Shown here: in pieces, positions 1 to 6,370 of the stretch
How positions within the stretch are numbered: the first letter of the stretch is position 1
Layout of the letters: every line of letters starts with the position of its first letter
Assembly: GCA_036478895.1 (NCBI GenBank)
Contig: JAZGEV010000077.1
Coordinates: 1-8,780 of the forward strand
Direction: 5' to 3'
Length of the DNA stretch: 8,780 bases
Origin: S010-17 sp036478895
Lineage (GTDB): Bacteria > Bacteroidota > Bacteroidia > Flavobacteriales > Flavobacteriaceae
Program-made: the position numbers and the translations under genes
The notes under the pieces: model-generated
Told to the model about the DNA's origin: nothing
Database searches by the model: none
The model's input: the letters and a program-made list of their open reading frames with translations, nothing else

Positions 1-298
1 AATACCAACACAAATAGTCGATTTATTAAATTCGGTGCGTATAAAATGGTTGGCTCGTGAATTTGGAATGGAAAAAATCATCTTAAAGCAAAAACGAATG
101 TTGGCTTATTTTGTAAGCAATCAGCAATCCGATTTTTATCAATCCGATAAATTTACACGCGTTTTAAATTATGTGCAAAAGAATAAAACGACTTGTGTAA
201 TGAAAGAAAAAGAAACTAAAAATGGTTTACGTTTACTCATTACTTTTATTAAAATTGATAGTGTGGATAAGGCTTTGTCAGTTTTGAAGGTTATTTAA
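1..298 (+). CDS. mfd: Transcription-repair coupling factor Mfd, C-terminal end (5' part outside window)
   Basis: Mfd is the DNA translocase that removes RNA polymerase stalled at lesions and recruits UvrA. Only the last 98 codons are here; the frame is open from the left edge (first full codon at position 2) to the TAA at 296–298. The stretch reading PTQIVDLLNSVRIKWLAREF, then a Gly-Met-Glu-Lys run and LKQKRMLAYF, is the typical start of the C-terminal TRCF (D7) domain, which masks the UvrA-binding surface. The later NGLRLLITF strand also fits. The GTG at 35 is an internal Val codon and not a start, because homology continues upstream of it. The helicase motifs lie outside the window. Directly after the stop comes an inverted-repeat element (301–428), whose hairpin may end mfd transcription. 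The family assignment rests on remembered conserved sequence; the truncation is only the window edge. Confidence 0.88.
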   Translation, partial: IPTQIVDLLNSVRIKWLAREFGMEKIILKQKRMLAYFVSNQQSDFYQSDKFTRVLNYVQKNKTTCVMKEKETKNGLRLLITFIKIDSVDKALSVLKVI

Positions 299-300
299 TT

Positions 301-428
301 TAACCACAAAGTCACCAAGAAGGCACAAAGGTCACAAAGCTGTGTGTTTGTTTTTTTAGAAAATCTAATATAATTAACAACTGATTCTCTTGTGTCCTTT
401 GTGTGAAACTTTGTGTTCTTTGTGGTTA
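301..428. repeat. MITE-like interspersed element with ~39-bp imperfect terminal inverted repeats
   Basis: The left arm (301–339) begins TAACCACAAAG and continues with CACAAAG-like units about every 9–10 nt. The reverse complement of the right arm (389–428) begins with the identical 11 nt and carries the same spaced CACAAAG units. The ~50-nt centre is AT-rich and codes for nothing convincing. The termini are perfectly matched for 11 bp and then imperfectly. Elements with ACCACAAAG/CACAAAG ends occur between genes in many Bacteroidetes (from memory, not searched). It lies 2 bp after the mfd stop and at the 3' end of the lipoprotein remnant, so it may also act as a two-way terminator. No clear target-site duplication is seen. 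Confidence 0.65.
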
Positions 429-718
429 GATACACAGTAAATGTGTCGTCTAATTAAAGAATAGCAACAGATACTTTTTCTGTTTAAAATATCTTCATTT
501 CTAAAAATAACACCTACTTTATAAGTGTCCGTACCTTGGTAATAATTATTAGAATTATCAATAAAACCATTTAGTTTTACAGAATTTTGAGGCGTATAAG
601 TTACAAAAGATCTCACTGATGGAACATCAGAATACTCAAAGTCTTCAGATGAAATACCATTTTATGTACAAGAATTAATAATAAAAATAACAAATAAAAA
701 AGTAAGAATTTTTTTCAT
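374..718 (-). pseudogene. Decayed small lipoprotein gene (premature stop after the lipobox, 3' end run into a repeat)
   Basis: Reading on the minus strand from ATG at 718–716 gives MKKILTFLFVIFIINSCT, a lipoprotein signal peptide: two Lys, a hydrophobic core, then a lipobox-like INSC with Cys at residue 17. Codon 19 is TAA (664–662). The same frame then reopens and stays open for about 95 codons, beginning NGISSEDFEYSDVPSV and including VTYTPQNSVKLNGFID, which looks like genuine protein. From about position 428 downward the frame runs into the CACAAAG repeat and ends at TAA 374–376, so the last ~17 residues are not native. A one-base shift in the A-run near 475–480 would give EKVSVAIL and a stop at 454, possibly the original end. 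The protein family is not recognised. A GTG at 616 permits a shorter reading frame, but it would lack the signal peptide. A sequencing error at codon 19 is an alternative explanation. Confidence 0.6.
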
Positions 719-744
719 TTGGAATGATTTGTTTTGTAAGGCGA

Positions 745-752
745 CAAAAGTA
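745..752 (-). promoter_or_regulatory. Candidate Bacteroidetes −7 box for the lipoprotein remnant
   Basis: On the minus strand the sequence is TACTTTTG, an exact fit to TAnnTTTG, 26 nt upstream of the ATG at 718. No TTG is found at the expected −33 spacing, so the assignment is tentative. If real, the remnant may still be transcribed. Confidence 0.4.
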
Positions 753-804
753 TTTATTGTTAAATGCTTTAAAATCGCCTAAATTTTAATACTAAATTAC
801 GTGT

Positions 805-1416
805 TTAACTAATAGAATCGTGAACCATTGTGTGCTTACCATTATTCCATTCACTTAATATATCGGTAGCAACTTGTGCGCCACTACCAGAAGCAATTGC
901 AAACTGACTTCTATGGCCAGCTAATACGCCTGCAACAAAAATATTAGTAGCTACTTTATGATCGTTATTCTTTAACTGGATACGTTCTTTCTTGGCAGGA
1001 AGTTTTTGATGTGGCATAACATACTGTTTTAAACCTTCTATATTAAATTGGTTTGAAGGTCCAATAGCAACTACAATTTGTTTTGAATGGTATGTATTTT
1101 TATTGGTTGTTATTTGAATAAATTTTGCATCAATAAATATTTTAAGTACTTTTTCTTTTTCTATCTGATTTACATGAGGATAGGTATTCTTTAAATGTAA
1201 AATACCATTTTCTAAAATTTCTTTACCTTTTGTTCCTACCTTCAATCCTAATACATTATTAAACAACCCATTTTGTAATGCAGATGCTTTTTGATGTATA
1301 ATAATACCAATATTTTTTTCTTTTGCGAATTCTTTTTCTTTTGCAGAACCCAAAACTAAAGCACAAGACATGCCAGCTGCGCCACCGCCAATTATTAAAG
1401 TATCGTATAATTTCAT
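805..1416 (-). CDS. Compact FAD-dependent oxidoreductase related to the FAD half of thioredoxin reductase
   Basis: The 203-aa protein starts with a dinucleotide-binding fold: a hydrophobic strand followed by GGGAAG at residues 10–15 (GxGxxG type). VVAIGP at 115–120 matches the ATG-like strand of pyridine nucleotide-disulfide oxidoreductases. Residues 158–183 (NIFVAGVLAG, then GSGAQVA) match the second FAD-binding segment near the C-terminus. Thioredoxin reductases are about 310 aa. Here the NADPH-binding domain and the CxxC redox pair are both absent; the only Cys is C18, in the first helix. The Asp of the usual AAGD motif is replaced by Val (VAGV). It therefore binds FAD in all likelihood, but its electron donor and acceptor are unknown. 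It is flanked by intergenic DNA on both sides and looks monocistronic, with a TAnnTTTG box 17 nt upstream. Because both FAD motifs are intact and correctly spaced for a small family member, I read it as a real short protein rather than a fragment. Confidence 0.8.
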   Translation of the reverse strand: MKLYDTLIIGGGAAGMSCALVLGSAKEKEFAKEKNIGIIIHQKASALQNGLFNNVLGLKVGTKGKEILENGILHLKNTYPHVNQIEKEKVLKIFIDAKFIQITTNKNTYHSKQIVVAIGPSNQFNIEGLKQYVMPHQKLPAKKERIQLKNNDHKVATNIFVAGVLAGHRSQFAIASGSGAQVATDILSEWNNGKHTMVHDSIS

Positions 1417-1432
1417 TGTAAATTGTTTTATG

Positions 1433-1440
1433 CAAATATA
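1433..1440 (-). promoter_or_regulatory. Candidate −7 box for the flavoprotein gene
   Basis: The minus-strand sequence TATATTTG fits TAnnTTTG, 16 nt before the ATG at 1416. The region beyond is very AT-rich, and no clear −33 TTG is visible. The implied leader would be only about 10 nt. Confidence 0.45.
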
Positions 1441-1506
1441 CTATTTAAGCGTATGATAAAATATATATATAATTAATGTTTAAGATAAAACTATTAATTT
1501 AAAACA

Positions 1507-1535
1507 AAAATCGCCTTACAAAGTAAGGCGATTTT
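1507..1535 (-). terminator. Intrinsic terminator of the DUF4293 gene
   Basis: A perfect 12-bp stem (AAAATCGCCTTA paired with TAAGGCGATTTT) closes a 5-nt CAAAG loop. It lies 24 nt past the DUF4293 stop. On the minus strand the stem is followed by TTTTTGTTTT, so it works as a terminator for that gene. The stem ends in A/T runs on both sides. Confidence 0.85.
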
Positions 1536-1559
1536 CTACACAAATAAATAAGTTAGCTT

Positions 1560-1994
1560 TTATCTTAATCTATCTACCGATTTTACGAGATCTTCATCCT
1601 TCTTGATAAATCTATTGGCAAACACCAATAAAAATACACTAGCGATAGGTAAAAAAGACCCAATACCTTTCTCAGAAACCAATGGCTCTCCAGATATGTT
1701 GAATAGATTATAAAAAATAAAACCTAATAATAAAAAGTTTAATAATATGTTTACTCTATTCATTACAAATTGCGCTTTTCTGTTTTTAAACATAAAAATT
1801 GTAACAAAAGAAATTAATGCTGATACTATAAATAAAACCCCAATTGGTTTTATAGTTAATGATTCATGGGCAATAGATTCCAGCGCTGTAAAATCGGCAT
1901 CATAAGTAGCTTTCCATAAAAAAAATACATGTGATAAAGCGCCAGAAACAACAGTAGCTAATAATAGAAATAGTGATTGAATTCTTTGAATCAT
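1560..1994 (-). CDS. DUF4293 family four-helix membrane protein
   Basis: The 144-aa protein begins MIQRIQSLFLLLA and ends with a charged tail KKDEDLVKSVDRLR; both ends are hallmarks of the DUF4293 family of Bacteroidetes. Four hydrophobic segments are seen at about 7–27, 49–69, 81–100 and 111–130, with a basic FKNRKAQF loop between helices 2 and 3. This predicts an inner-membrane protein with a short soluble loop (residues 28–48) after helix 1. No catalytic motif is visible and no function is known to me. It diverges from rho across 213 bp, an arrangement I recall as common in flavobacteria. This suggests shared regulation or simply stable synteny. Its length is normal for the family. A TAnnTTTG box 27 nt upstream and a strong hairpin downstream mark it as a single-gene unit. 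Confidence 0.9.
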   Translation of the reverse strand: MIQRIQSLFLLLATVVSGALSHVFFLWKATYDADFTALESIAHESLTIKPIGVLFIVSALISFVTIFMFKNRKAQFVMNRVNILLNFLLLGFIFYNLFNISGEPLVSEKGIGSFLPIASVFLLVFANRFIKKDEDLVKSVDRLR

Positions 1995-2021
1995 AAAATG
2001 AATACTAATTTAGTAACCTTG

Positions 2022-2029
2022 CAAAAATA
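2022..2029 (-). promoter_or_regulatory. Candidate −7 box for the DUF4293 gene
   Basis: The minus-strand sequence TATTTTTG fits TAnnTTTG, 27 nt upstream of the ATG at 1994. A TTG lies only 3 nt further upstream, which is too close to be a −33 element, so support comes from the −7 box alone. Confidence 0.45.
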
Positions 2030-2101
2030 CACCAATATTTTTAAGATATAAAGTAATTTATTTAAAATAATATCGTACTATTGTACTATCAAACGGAAAG
2101 C

Positions 2102-2124
2102 ATTGTAATAGACTTCATTACAAT
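2102..2124. repeat. Perfect 8-bp inverted repeat in the rho/DUF4293 spacer, possible operator
   Basis: ATTGTAAT (2102–2109) and ATTACAAT (2117–2124) are exact reverse complements separated by 7 nt. The 23-bp site ends 7 nt before the candidate rho −7 box, so it would cover the −33 region. This is the geometry of a dimeric repressor or activator site. No T-run follows, so a terminator is unlikely. Confidence 0.5.
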
Positions 2125-2131
2125 TCCAAAA

Positions 2132-2139
2132 TATATTTG
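2132..2139 (+). promoter_or_regulatory. Candidate −7 box for rho
   Basis: TATATTTG fits TAnnTTTG and lies 68 nt upstream of the rho ATG, giving a leader of about 60 nt. The nearest TTG (2103–2105) is 26 nt upstream, longer than the usual ~19–23, so the promoter may be weak or activator-dependent. Confidence 0.45.
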
Positions 2140-2207
2140 AAAAAAAACTCACTTACCTTATAATTAGTTAATCACTAACAACAATTTATTAATTTATACA
2201 TACATCA

Positions 2208-3908
2208 ATGTTTGAAATCGAAGCGCTTAAAGACAAAAAGCTAGTAGAATTGCAAGAAATTGCCAAAGTAATTGGATTAAAAAAAACAAGTCAATTAAAA
2301 AAAATTGACCTAATTTATTTAATTTTAGACGAACAAGCAAAAACTCCAAAAAAAGAAGCAACAGCTATAAAAGGAGTTGCTAAAAAGGAAGAAACTCCTA
2401 AAAAATTGGAAACTCCAAAGAAAGAAGCACCCAAAAAACCAATAGCTAGAGTTACTGCAAAAGCAACAACTGAAACGGCAATTAGCACAAAGGTAGCACC
2501 GCCAGTTGAAATTAAAAAAACGGTGCCTGTTGAAGTTGTTTCTGAAAGCAAGAACACTGAAAAATCGCTTAAAAACGACAGAAGAGAATTGACCGATGAT
2601 CAAAAAAAGCGCAATGAAAGAGCCAATGCTTTAAATCCTAATTATAAGAAAAAGAGCTCTGGTGCAAATCAAAATGGGCAAAATAAAGAGCATACTCAAA
2701 AACAACCGCAACAGCAAAAAGCGAAAGTAAAAGTTGATAGAGGTAATGAATTAAAAGGCGAAACAGGTAAATACCGTGATCCAGATTATGAATTTGATGG
2801 TATTATTGAAGCTGAAGGCGTTTTAGAAAAAATGAATGACGGTTATGGTTTTTTAAGATCATCAGATTATAATTATTTATCATCACCAGATGATATTTAC
2901 GTATCGCAATCTCAAATAAAATTATTTGGTTTAAAAACAGGTGATACTGTAAAAGGTGTAGTAAGACCTCCAAAAGAAGGAGAAAAATATTTCCCGCTTA
3001 TTCGCGTGTCTTTAATTAATGGCTTAAATCCTAGTATTGTAAGAGATCGTGTTGCATTTGAACATTTAACACCACTTTTTCCAAAAGAAAAATTCAATTT
3101 GGCAGGAACAGGAAGCTCACTATCTACAAGAATAATGGATATGTTTGCACCAATTGGAAAAGGACAACGTGGTATGATTGTATCGCAACCAAAAACGGGT
3201 AAAACAATGCTTTTAAAGGATATTGCCAATGCAATTGCAGGCAGTCATCCAGAAGTTTATCAAATCATTTTATTAATTGATGAACGACCAGAAGAAGTTA
3301 CCGATATGCGTAGAAGTACCAATGGAGAAGTTGTTGCTTCAACCTTTGATGAACCTGCAGAAAAGCACGTAAAAGTTGCTAATATTGTTTTGGAAAAAGC
3401 CAAGCGTTTGGTAGAATGTGGACACGATGTCGTCATTTTATTAGATTCTATTACGCGTTTAGCAAGAGCTTATAATACAGTTGCACCAGCATCTGGAAAA
3501 ATACTTTCGGGTGGTATTGATGCTAATGCATTGCATAAACCAAAACGTTTCTTTGGAGCGGCTCGTAAAATTGAGAATGGTGGTTCATTATCTATTATTG
3601 CAACTGCTTTAACAGATACTGGTTCAAAAATGGACGAAGTGATATTTGAAGAATTTAAAGGAACTGGTAATATGGAATTACAATTAGATCGTAATATTTC
3701 TAACCGTAGAATTTACCCAGCTATTGATATTATTAAGTCAAGTACACGTAGAGATGATTTATTATTAGATCCTAAAAACTTACAACGTTTATGGATTTTA
3801 CGTAAATATTTGGCAGATATGAACCCATTAGAAGCAATGGAATTCATTAAAGACAAAATCAAACATACAAAAAATAATGAAGAATTTTTAATGAGTATGA
3901 ATGGATGA
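2208..3908 (+). CDS. rho: Transcription termination factor Rho, with long disordered N-terminal insert
   Basis: Rho is a hexameric RNA-dependent ATPase that ends transcription. Domains in the 566-aa protein: Rho_N helical domain 1–45 (MFEIEALKDKKLVELQEIAK); a low-complexity Lys/Pro/Thr/Gln linker about 46–190; a cold-shock-like RNA-binding domain about 200–268 containing YGFLRS; and a RecA-type ATPase core about 300–566. Catalytic features visible are Walker A PKTGKT (328–333), the DER pair (E359, R360), Walker B VVILLDS (408–414, D413), the LSGGIDANALHKPKRFFG stretch with the Q- and R-loop region after it, and an arginine-finger Arg at 500/501 before IYPAID. E. coli Rho is 419 aa; almost all the extra length is the linker. 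The start is fixed by the conserved first residues; there is no Shine-Dalgarno, as usual in this phylum. The gene is monocistronic, followed by a hairpin and then tRNA-fMet. Confidence 0.98.
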   Translation: MFEIEALKDKKLVELQEIAKVIGLKKTSQLKKIDLIYLILDEQAKTPKKEATAIKGVAKKEETPKKLETPKKEAPKKPIARVTAKATTETAISTKVAPPVEIKKTVPVEVVSESKNTEKSLKNDRRELTDDQKKRNERANALNPNYKKKSSGANQNGQNKEHTQKQPQQQKAKVKVDRGNELKGETGKYRDPDYEFDGIIEAEGVLEKMNDGYGFLRSSDYNYLSSPDDIYVSQSQIKLFGLKTGDTVKGVVRPPKEGEKYFPLIRVSLINGLNPSIVRDRVAFEHLTPLFPKEKFNLAGTGSSLSTRIMDMFAPIGKGQRGMIVSQPKTGKTMLLKDIANAIAGSHPEVYQIILLIDERPEEVTDMRRSTNGEVVASTFDEPAEKHVKVANIVLEKAKRLVECGHDVVILLDSITRLARAYNTVAPASGKILSGGIDANALHKPKRFFGAARKIENGGSLSIIATALTDTGSKMDEVIFEEFKGTGNMELQLDRNISNRRIYPAIDIIKSSTRRDDLLLDPKNLQRLWILRKYLADMNPLEAMEFIKDKIKHTKNNEEFLMSMNG

Positions 3909-3940
3909 TTTATTATCCAAAAAATAGTCAAATTAATACA

Positions 3941-3976
3941 AGCCATTTATCGTAAGATAAATGGTTTTGATTTTTT
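3941..3976 (+). terminator. Intrinsic terminator after rho
   Basis: CCATTTATC (3943–3951) pairs with GATAAATGG (3956–3964) across a GTAA tetraloop, extended by one G·U and one A–U pair. TTTTGATTTTTT follows directly. It starts 32 nt after the rho stop and separates rho from the tRNA gene. Confidence 0.85.
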
Positions 3977-4022
3977 AATATGTTTGAGACCAGTTCGCAC
4001 AACAAAATAATTCATTAATAAA

Positions 4023-4052
4023 TTGTAGGTATTAAAAATAGTAGTATCTTTG
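4023..4052 (+). promoter_or_regulatory. Promoter of the tRNA-fMet gene
   Basis: TTG at 4023–4025 and TATCTTTG at 4045–4052 are separated by 19 nt, matching the Bacteroidetes primary sigma factor consensus (TTG, ~19 nt, TAnnTTTG). The tRNA starts 10 nt after the −7 box, so transcription would begin at or just before its first base. It is the best promoter in the window. Confidence 0.8.
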
Positions 4053-4062
4053 CCGTCTAAAT

Positions 4063-4135
<73 letters not shown>

Positions 4136-4141
4136 CTAAGC

Positions 4142-4174
4142 AAAAAACTTCATCATTATCGATGAAGTTTTTTT
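4142..4174. terminator. Bidirectional terminator between tRNA-fMet and the convergent hydrolase operon
   Basis: A 13-bp stem (4142–4154 with 4161–4173) closes a 6-nt ATTATC loop; the core is ACTTCATC/GATGAAGT with A6 before it and T7 after it. The T-run serves the tRNA on the plus strand. The A-run gives a T-run on the minus strand for the hydrolase transcript, whose stop is 87 nt away. The 4175–4260 interval holds no other clear hairpin. Confidence 0.85.
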
Positions 4175-4260
4175 ATGCTCAAACTTATTTTGTATAAATG
4201 ACTGGACGAGAAGTTTACAGTTATCGCCACTAAAATAAAAGTAAACAGAAAAGTGTAATT

Positions 4261-5043
4261 TTATTTTAAAAATTGTAAAAATTCTACAATCAATTCTTGC
4301 GTATTTTCAACATGACTCATATGTCCGTTTGAAAATTCTATAATGTCTACTTTGGTATTTTTCACTTGACTTAATAAAGAATTATAAGACAATAAAGGAT
4401 CTGTTTTTCCAATTATCAATGTTGTTTTAAAGGCACTATTATGATATATAAAACTACGATCTTTACGTATTTTCATACCTTCCAAAGAAGCTATTACACC
4501 TTGTTTTGTTGTCAATAAAGCCTGTTCTTTTATTGCTTCTATACTCGTTTTATGTTTTAGTCTACTGGCTGAGGTAAACAAATTTGGAATGGCTAATTTT
4601 ATAAAAATTGTTGCGTTTTTTTTAACCATTGCTATGGCTCTTTCACGATTTATTTTTTTTTCAAAAGTATCGGGTAATGCTGTAGAATTCATCAGGCAAA
4701 GACCTTTTATTGTTTTTGGAAATAATTCGGCGAAAGCTAAAGCAATATAACCGCCAAGCGAATGCCCAATGATAAAGTAACGCCTTAATTTAAGATGGTT
4801 TAGCATCGCTTTTATCATTTTTGCTTGCGCTTCCATTGTGTGGACATAACTTAAATTATCTGTTTTCCCGTGACCTAATAAATCAATGGTAATGACTCTA
4901 TTTTTTTGAGCTAAACTAGGAACAATTTCTTGCCACATCGTTTTATTTTCTAAAAAACCGTGCAATAAAACAACGACAGGTCCTTTTCCTGAAGAAGAGT
5001 AGTTGATTTTTATATTTTTATAATAAAAGGTTTTTTCTTGCAA
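4261..5043 (-). CDS. Alpha/beta hydrolase (esterase-like), TTG start
   Basis: The 260-aa protein has the alpha/beta hydrolase layout: oxyanion loop HGF at 28–30, IDLLGHGKTD at 53–62, nucleophile elbow GHSLGG at 93–98 (Ser95), a helical cap of about residues 125–195, acid Asp215 in IIGKTD, and His241 in NGHMSH. The triad is intact, so it is probably an active cytoplasmic serine hydrolase; the substrate cannot be told from sequence. There is no signal peptide. The start is TTG at 5043–5041: the frame is open only back to a TAA at 5064–5062, contains no ATG or GTG there, and the next Met is at residue 36, after the HGF loop. It lies 33 nt behind pepP, most likely as the last gene of the tilS–dsbD–pepP operon. 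Length is normal for the family. Confidence 0.88.
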   Translation of the reverse strand: MQEKTFYYKNIKINYSSSGKGPVVVLLHGFLENKTMWQEIVPSLAQKNRVITIDLLGHGKTDNLSYVHTMEAQAKMIKAMLNHLKLRRYFIIGHSLGGYIALAFAELFPKTIKGLCLMNSTALPDTFEKKINRERAIAMVKKNATIFIKLAIPNLFTSASRLKHKTSIEAIKEQALLTTKQGVIASLEGMKIRKDRSFIYHNSAFKTTLIIGKTDPLLSYNSLLSQVKNTKVDIIEFSNGHMSHVENTQELIVEFLQFLK

Positions 5044-5076
5044 AATTTTAGATCTAATAATTTACAAGTTAGGCTA

Positions 5077-6369
5077 CTAGTTGCGCATTAAAGCTTCAAT
5101 ATCTTCCAATTCAATAGGAATATTTGCCATTAAATTAAAGGGTTCTCCTTTTGCCTTAATTACATAATCATCCTCCAAACGGATGCCTAAGTTTTCTTCG
5201 GGAATATAAATACCAGGTTCTACTGTAAAAACCATATTGGCTTTCATAGGCTCAGTTAAAATACCATAATCGTGGGTATCTAATCCCATATGATGTGAAG
5301 TTCCGTGCATAAAATATTTTTTATATGCTGGCCAATCTGGATCTTCATTTTTTATATCTTCTTTAGTTATCAGGTTTAAACCTAATAATTCTTTGGTCAT
5401 TAATTCGCCAACCTCTACGTGATAATCTGCCCAAATAGTACCAGGAACTAATAATTTTGCGGCTGCTTTTTTAACACGTAAAACAGCATTATAAACATCA
5501 GCTTGACGTTTGGTAAATTTTCCAGAAACAGGTACGCAACGTGTCATATCACTTGCGTAATTAGCATAACTTGCACCAACATCCATCAAGATAACTTCAC
5601 CAGCTTTACATTGATTATTATTTTCTATATAATGTAAAACACAGGCGCTATAACCACTTGCTACAATTGGTGTATAAGCAAAACCTGTTGCTCTATTGCG
5701 AATAAATTCGTGAATGTATTCTGCTTCTATTTCATATTCAGTAACATCTGGTTTAACAAAACCAAGCACGCGTTTAAAACCTTTTTCGGTTATGGTGCAC
5801 GCTTGCTGAATTAGTGCTATTTCTTCTTTTTCTTTTACGGATCGTATTCGTTGTAAAATAGGCTGACTTCTTAAATAAGTATGTGCAGGATAATTATTTT
5901 TTAATGTTTTGATGAAACGAGCTTCTCTAGTTTCGGTTTCTACATTGGCTCTGTAATGTTCGTTGGTATTGATGTATACATATTCGGTTTGTGTCATTAT
6001 TTCTTTTAACACACTATCAAATTCATCCAGCCAATAAATATTCTCAATGCCCGATGTTTCAAAAGCCGATTCATCATCTAATTTCTCGCCTTCCCAAATG
6101 GCAATATGTTCGTTGGTTTCTTTTAAAAACAACATTTCACGATGTTTTTCTTTTGGTGCATCAGGAAAAATAACCAAGATACTTTCTTCTTGATCTACAC
6201 CAGATAAATAAAAAATATCACGATGTTGTTGAAACGGTAACGTACTGTCTGCGCTTACGGGATAAATATCGTTAGAATTAAAAATTGCCAATGAATTTGA
6301 TGCCATTCTGGCAACGAATTTTTTTCTGTTTTTAACGAATAATTTGTTGGTTATTGCTGTATATTTCAT
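5077..6369 (-). CDS. pepP: Xaa-Pro aminopeptidase (aminopeptidase P, M24 family)
   Basis: The enzyme removes an N-terminal residue from peptides with Pro at position 2. The 430-aa protein has the N-terminal creatinase-like domain (about 1–165, with FQQHRDIFYLSG) and the C-terminal pita-bread metalloprotease domain (about 175–430). The five metal ligands are all visible: D263 in LMDVGA, D274 in SDMTR, H359 in HGTSHHMGLDTHD, E384 in TVEPGIY and E399 in GIRLEDD. H246 in VLHY corresponds to a substrate-site His, by analogy with E. coli PepP. Length is close to the E. coli enzyme (about 440 aa). No signal peptide is present, so it should be cytoplasmic and bind two metal ions (Mn in studied members). 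Its ATG lies 1 nt after the dsbD stop, which implies translational coupling. Confidence 0.96.
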   Translation of the reverse strand: MKYTAITNKLFVKNRKKFVARMASNSLAIFNSNDIYPVSADSTLPFQQHRDIFYLSGVDQEESILVIFPDAPKEKHREMLFLKETNEHIAIWEGEKLDDESAFETSGIENIYWLDEFDSVLKEIMTQTEYVYINTNEHYRANVETETREARFIKTLKNNYPAHTYLRSQPILQRIRSVKEKEEIALIQQACTITEKGFKRVLGFVKPDVTEYEIEAEYIHEFIRNRATGFAYTPIVASGYSACVLHYIENNNQCKAGEVILMDVGASYANYASDMTRCVPVSGKFTKRQADVYNAVLRVKKAAAKLLVPGTIWADYHVEVGELMTKELLGLNLITKEDIKNEDPDWPAYKKYFMHGTSHHMGLDTHDYGILTEPMKANMVFTVEPGIYIPEENLGIRLEDDYVIKAKGEPFNLMANIPIELEDIEALMRN

Positions 6370-6370
6370 A

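Noticed and set aside
35..298. GTG at 35 as start of an 87-aa gene.
   Set aside because: The frame continues upstream to the window edge with sequence matching Mfd, so it is an internal codon.
301..428. CACAAAG units considered as a CRISPR array.
   Set aside because: Units are too short and spaced by only 2–3 nt, and the two halves are inverted; there are no spacers and no cas genes.
737..780. GTAAGGCGA and AAAATCGCCT at 736–744 and 771–780, the same words that form the DUF4293 terminator stem at 1507–1535.
   Set aside because: Only 6–7 bp can pair here across about 27 nt and there is no T-run, so it is not a convincing terminator; a decayed copy is possible but cannot be shown.
2315..2603. 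Two overlapping minus-strand open frames within rho, rich in Phe, Ser and Cys.
   Set aside because: They are the complement of the Lys-rich linker of Rho; AAA/AAG codons read backwards give Phe/Leu runs.
3979..3986. TATGTTTG, a second TAnnTTTG match upstream of the tRNA.
   Set aside because: It has no −33 TTG at the right distance and lies just after the rho terminator T-run, while a far better promoter lies at 4023–4052.
4213..4246. GTTTAC…GTAAAC inverted repeat after the hydrolase gene.
   Set aside because: The stem is only 6 bp with a 22-nt loop in AT-rich DNA; the strong hairpin at 4142–4174 explains termination.
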